Assembly: GCA_014377155.1 (NCBI GenBank)
Contig: JACMQD010000229.1
Coordinates: 1 to 18,367, forward strand
Origin: Herminiimonas sp.
GTDB taxonomy: Bacteria > Pseudomonadota > Gammaproteobacteria > Burkholderiales > Burkholderiaceae
DNA length: 18,367 bases
Reading direction: 5' to 3'
A model generated the notes under the pieces. That model was not told the origin of the DNA. It saw nothing but the letters and a program-made list of their open reading frames with translations, and ran no database searches. Below, in pieces: positions 15,981 through 18,367 of the stretch (its first letter is position 1; every line of letters begins with the position of its first letter). The translations under genes and the position numbers were made by a program.

Positions 15981-17171
15981 ATGTCCAAGGCACCTCAAAT
16001 CAAAATTGCCGCCACCTACATGCGTGGCGGTACCAGCAAAGGCGTGTTTTTCCGCTTGCAGGATTTACCGGCAGCCGCCCAGGTGCCGGGCGCGGCGCGC
16101 GACGCGCTGCTACTGCGCGTCATCGGCAGCCCGGACCCGTACGGCAAGCAGACCGACGGCATGGGCGGTGCCACCTCCAGCACCAGCAAGACGGTGATCC
16201 TGTCGCCCGCTACGCAGGCCGGTCATGATGTCGATTATCTGTTCGGCCAAGTGTCCATCGATACCGCCTTCATCGACTGGAGCGGCAACTGCGGCAACCT
16301 GTCGGCTGCCGTCGGCGCATTCGCTATCGGTAGCGGCCTGGTCGTGCTCAAGGACGGCCTGACGGAGGGCGTGGCGACCGTGCGCATCTGGCAAGCCAAT
16401 ATCGGCAAGACCATCATCGCCCATGTGCCGATCGTCGACGGCGCGGTGCAGGAAACCGGCGACTTCGAACTCGACGGCGTGACGTTTCCGGCCGCCGAAG
16501 TGCAACTCGAATTCATCGATCCGGCCGCCGAGGAAGAGGGCGCCGGCGGTGCCATGTTCCCGACCGGGAATCTGGTCGATGATCTCGCCGTGCCGGGTGT
16601 CGGTACGCTCAAAGCCACAATGATCAATGCCGGCATTCCGACCATTTTCATCAACGCCGACGCCATTGGTTACACCGGCGCCGAGTTGCAGGAGGCGATC
16701 AACAGCGACGCCAAGGCACTGGCGATGTTCGAGACGATTCGTGCGCACGGTGCGGTGCGCATGGGCCTCATCGGCCACATCGATGAAGCCGCCGGTCGCC
16801 AGCACACGCCGAAGGTCGCCTTCGTCGCACCGCCATCCGAATACGTTTCGTCCAGCGGCAAGCGCATCGCCGCCACCGACATCGATCTGCAAGTGCGGGC
16901 GCTGTCGATGGGCAAGCTGCATCACGCGATGATGGGCACCGCTGCCGTTGCCATCGGCACGGCGGCAGCGATACCGGGCACGCTGGTCAATCTGGCGGCC
17001 GGCGGCAGCGCGCGCACGGCAGTGCGCTTCGGCCATCCGTCGGGGACCTTGCGGGTCGGCGCAGAAGCGTGCCAGGTCGATGGCGAATGGCGCGTCGGCA
17101 AGGCGATCATGAGCCGCAGTGCGCGGGTGCTTATGGAAGGGTGGGTGCGTGTTCCCGGGGATGCGTTTTAA
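15981..17171 (+). CDS. prpF: 2-methylaconitate cis-trans isomerase PrpF
   Basis: Isomerises the 2-methylaconitate made by AcnD so that the methylcitrate cycle can continue; it is needed where AcnD replaces PrpD. It is a diaminopimelate epimerase-fold protein of 396 aa, the usual length. Visible motifs: RGGTSKG (residues 15-21), TDGMGGATSSTSK ending at Lys70, and DWSGNCGNLSAAVGAFA with Cys104. Lys70 and Cys104 correspond, at a constant offset of three, to Lys73 and Cys107, which I recall as catalytic in Shewanella PrpF. The C-terminal half has the second DapF-like repeat and GHPSGTLRVG. The ribosome binding site is weak (AGAAGCGA). It lies 63 bp after acnD with a hairpin between them. Confidence 0.96.
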   Translation: MSKAPQIKIAATYMRGGTSKGVFFRLQDLPAAAQVPGAARDALLLRVIGSPDPYGKQTDGMGGATSSTSKTVILSPATQAGHDVDYLFGQVSIDTAFIDWSGNCGNLSAAVGAFAIGSGLVVLKDGLTEGVATVRIWQANIGKTIIAHVPIVDGAVQETGDFELDGVTFPAAEVQLEFIDPAAEEEGAGGAMFPTGNLVDDLAVPGVGTLKATMINAGIPTIFINADAIGYTGAELQEAINSDAKALAMFETIRAHGAVRMGLIGHIDEAAGRQHTPKVAFVAPPSEYVSSSGKRIAATDIDLQVRALSMGKLHHAMMGTAAVAIGTAAAIPGTLVNLAAGGSARTAVRFGHPSGTLRVGAEACQVDGEWRVGKAIMSRSARVLMEGWVRVPGDAF

Positions 17172-17326
17172 GTATCGCCGCCCAGTTTTTTCTTCCTGCC
17201 ACAGCAGGGGGCTGGGAGAAAGATTTTCGGCCTGAGGAAATGCGTCGGATCGTCCCTGATTTTTAGATATGTCAGCACCAGTTCGTCCAAATTTTTGTAC
17301 ACAACCATCCGACTCCGGAGAATGCC

Positions 17327-18367
17327 ATGAACTACGCAGCAGCCTACAATCATTCGATCACGGACCCACGCTCGTACTGGGCCGAGGAAGCAAAGCTGAT
17401 CGACTGGCACAGGCCGTTTGCGGAAGTCCTGGACGACAGCAATCCACCCTTTGCAAAATGGTTCGTCGGCGGTCAGACCAACCTGTGCCACAACGCCGTC
17501 GACCGCTGGCTGGCAAGCCAGGGCGATCAGCCGGCGCTGATCACGGTCAGCACTGAAACCGAAGATGGTCAGCCGCTCGAAAGGGTGTACAGCTTCAAGC
17601 AACTGCATGCCGAAATCAGTCGTGCCGCGGCCATCATGCAGTCCCTCGGCGTCGGCAAGGGCGACCGCGTCCTGCTCTACATGCCGATGATCGCCGAAGC
17701 CGCTTTTGCGATGCTGGCCTGTGCCCGTATCGGTGCGATTCATTCGGTGGTGTTCGGCGGTTTTGCAGCGCATAGCCTGGCCACGCGTATCGACGACGCC
17801 ACACCAGTCCTGATCGTCTCCGCCGACGCCGGTTCGCGCAGCGGCAAGGCGATCGCCTACAAGCCGCTGCTGGACGAAGCGATCAACCTGGCGCAGCACA
17901 AGCCACAGCATGTGCTACTGGTCGATCGCAGTTTGGTACCGATGACGATGGTGCCCGTGCGCGATGTCGATTACGCTACCGCACGCGAGCAGCACATCGA
18001 TGCCGAGGTGCCAGTGACCTGGCTGGACGCTACCGACACGTCGTACATCCTTTACACCTCGGGCACCACCGGCAATCCGAAAGGCGTGCAGCGCGATGTC
18101 GGCGGTTATGCCGTGGCGCTGGCGTCATCGATGCAGCATATTTTCGGCGCCAAGGCAGGCGACGTGTATTTCGCCACCTCCGACATCGGCTGGGTGGTCG
18201 GCCATTCGTACATCGTCTACGGGCCGCTACTGGCTGGCATGGCCACCGTGATGTACGAAGGCTTGCCGACGCGGCCCGACGCCGGCATCTGGTGGCACAT
18301 CGTCGAACGTTTCAAGGTCAACCGCATGTTCTCGGCGCCGACGGCGGTGCGGGTTTTGAAAAAGCAG
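17327..18367 (+). CDS. prpE: propionate-CoA ligase PrpE (3' end missing)
   Basis: Activates propionate to propionyl-CoA with ATP, feeding PrpC. It is an acyl-adenylate-forming enzyme of the acetyl-CoA synthetase family. The frame is open to the window end, with 347 codons of an expected 630 or so. The N-terminus MNYAAAYNHSITDPRSYW and WFVGGQTNLCHNAVDRWL are typical of PrpE. The core motifs are YTSGTTGNPKGVQRD (about residues 241-255), where the VQRD ending is PrpE-like rather than Acs-like, and SDIGWVVGHSYIVYGPL. The start ATG 17327 has CGGAG 6 nt upstream. A 155-bp gap separates it from prpF, longer than the other gaps, so it may have an extra promoter; none is clear by eye. Confidence 0.94.
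   Translation, partial: MNYAAAYNHSITDPRSYWAEEAKLIDWHRPFAEVLDDSNPPFAKWFVGGQTNLCHNAVDRWLASQGDQPALITVSTETEDGQPLERVYSFKQLHAEISRAAAIMQSLGVGKGDRVLLYMPMIAEAAFAMLACARIGAIHSVVFGGFAAHSLATRIDDATPVLIVSADAGSRSGKAIAYKPLLDEAINLAQHKPQHVLLVDRSLVPMTMVPVRDVDYATAREQHIDAEVPVTWLDATDTSYILYTSGTTGNPKGVQRDVGGYAVALASSMQHIFGAKAGDVYFATSDIGWVVGHSYIVYGPLLAGMATVMYEGLPTRPDAGIWWHIVERFKVNRMFSAPTAVRVLKKQ

Noticed and set aside
16110..17036. 308-codon open frame on the minus strand inside prpF
   Set aside because: Shadow of prpF with low-complexity, His- and Arg-rich composition and no motif.

Overview
The window reads as a chromosomal segment of a Burkholderiales betaproteobacterium, most likely Oxalobacteraceae-like. This is inferred from the high-GC codon use, the gene order prpR-prpB-prpC-acnD-prpF-prpE, and a repeat type that I recall from that group but could not search for. 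No tRNA, rRNA, CRISPR array or transposase gene was found.

Left part (1-3600): the 3' part of a MerR-family regulator with a CarH-like cobalamin-binding module, cut by the window edge; three small genes of unknown function (141, 79 and 168 aa); and a pyrophosphate-type phosphofructokinase (pfp). Downstream of pfp, 37 bp away and possibly cotranscribed, is a membrane-anchored C13 (legumain-like) cysteine peptidase.

Middle part (5093-8384): gene-poor and rich in structure. It holds two 220-bp structured elements in inverted orientation around a 260-bp spacer, a standalone PhnA/YjdM C-terminal-domain protein, a 131-aa hypothetical, a 566-bp region without a convincing gene, msrA, and a 252-bp MITE-like element with 17-bp terminal inverted repeats and a 5-bp direct repeat. 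A rhomboid protease fused to a DUF3806-like C-terminal domain follows.

Right part (9419-18367): a methylcitrate-cycle locus for propionate. PrpR (sigma-54 activator) is divergent from prpB-prpC-acnD-prpF-prpE. The 207-bp divergent region shows a full sigma-54 layout: a TTTC/GAAA inverted repeat as probable PrpR site, an IHF consensus match, and a -24/-12 promoter upstream of prpB. PrpE activates propionate to propionyl-CoA, PrpC condenses it with oxaloacetate to 2-methylcitrate, AcnD dehydrates that, PrpF isomerises the product, and PrpB cleaves 2-methylisocitrate to pyruvate and succinate after a rehydration normally done by a housekeeping aconitase. prpD is absent from the window; the AcnD/PrpF pair takes its place. 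prpE is cut by the right edge.

The metabolic genes are well-known families. The points most worth a second look are the rhomboid-DUF3806 fusion, the covarying inverted hairpin elements, the MITE-like insertion upstream of the rhomboid gene, and the CarH-like regulator.
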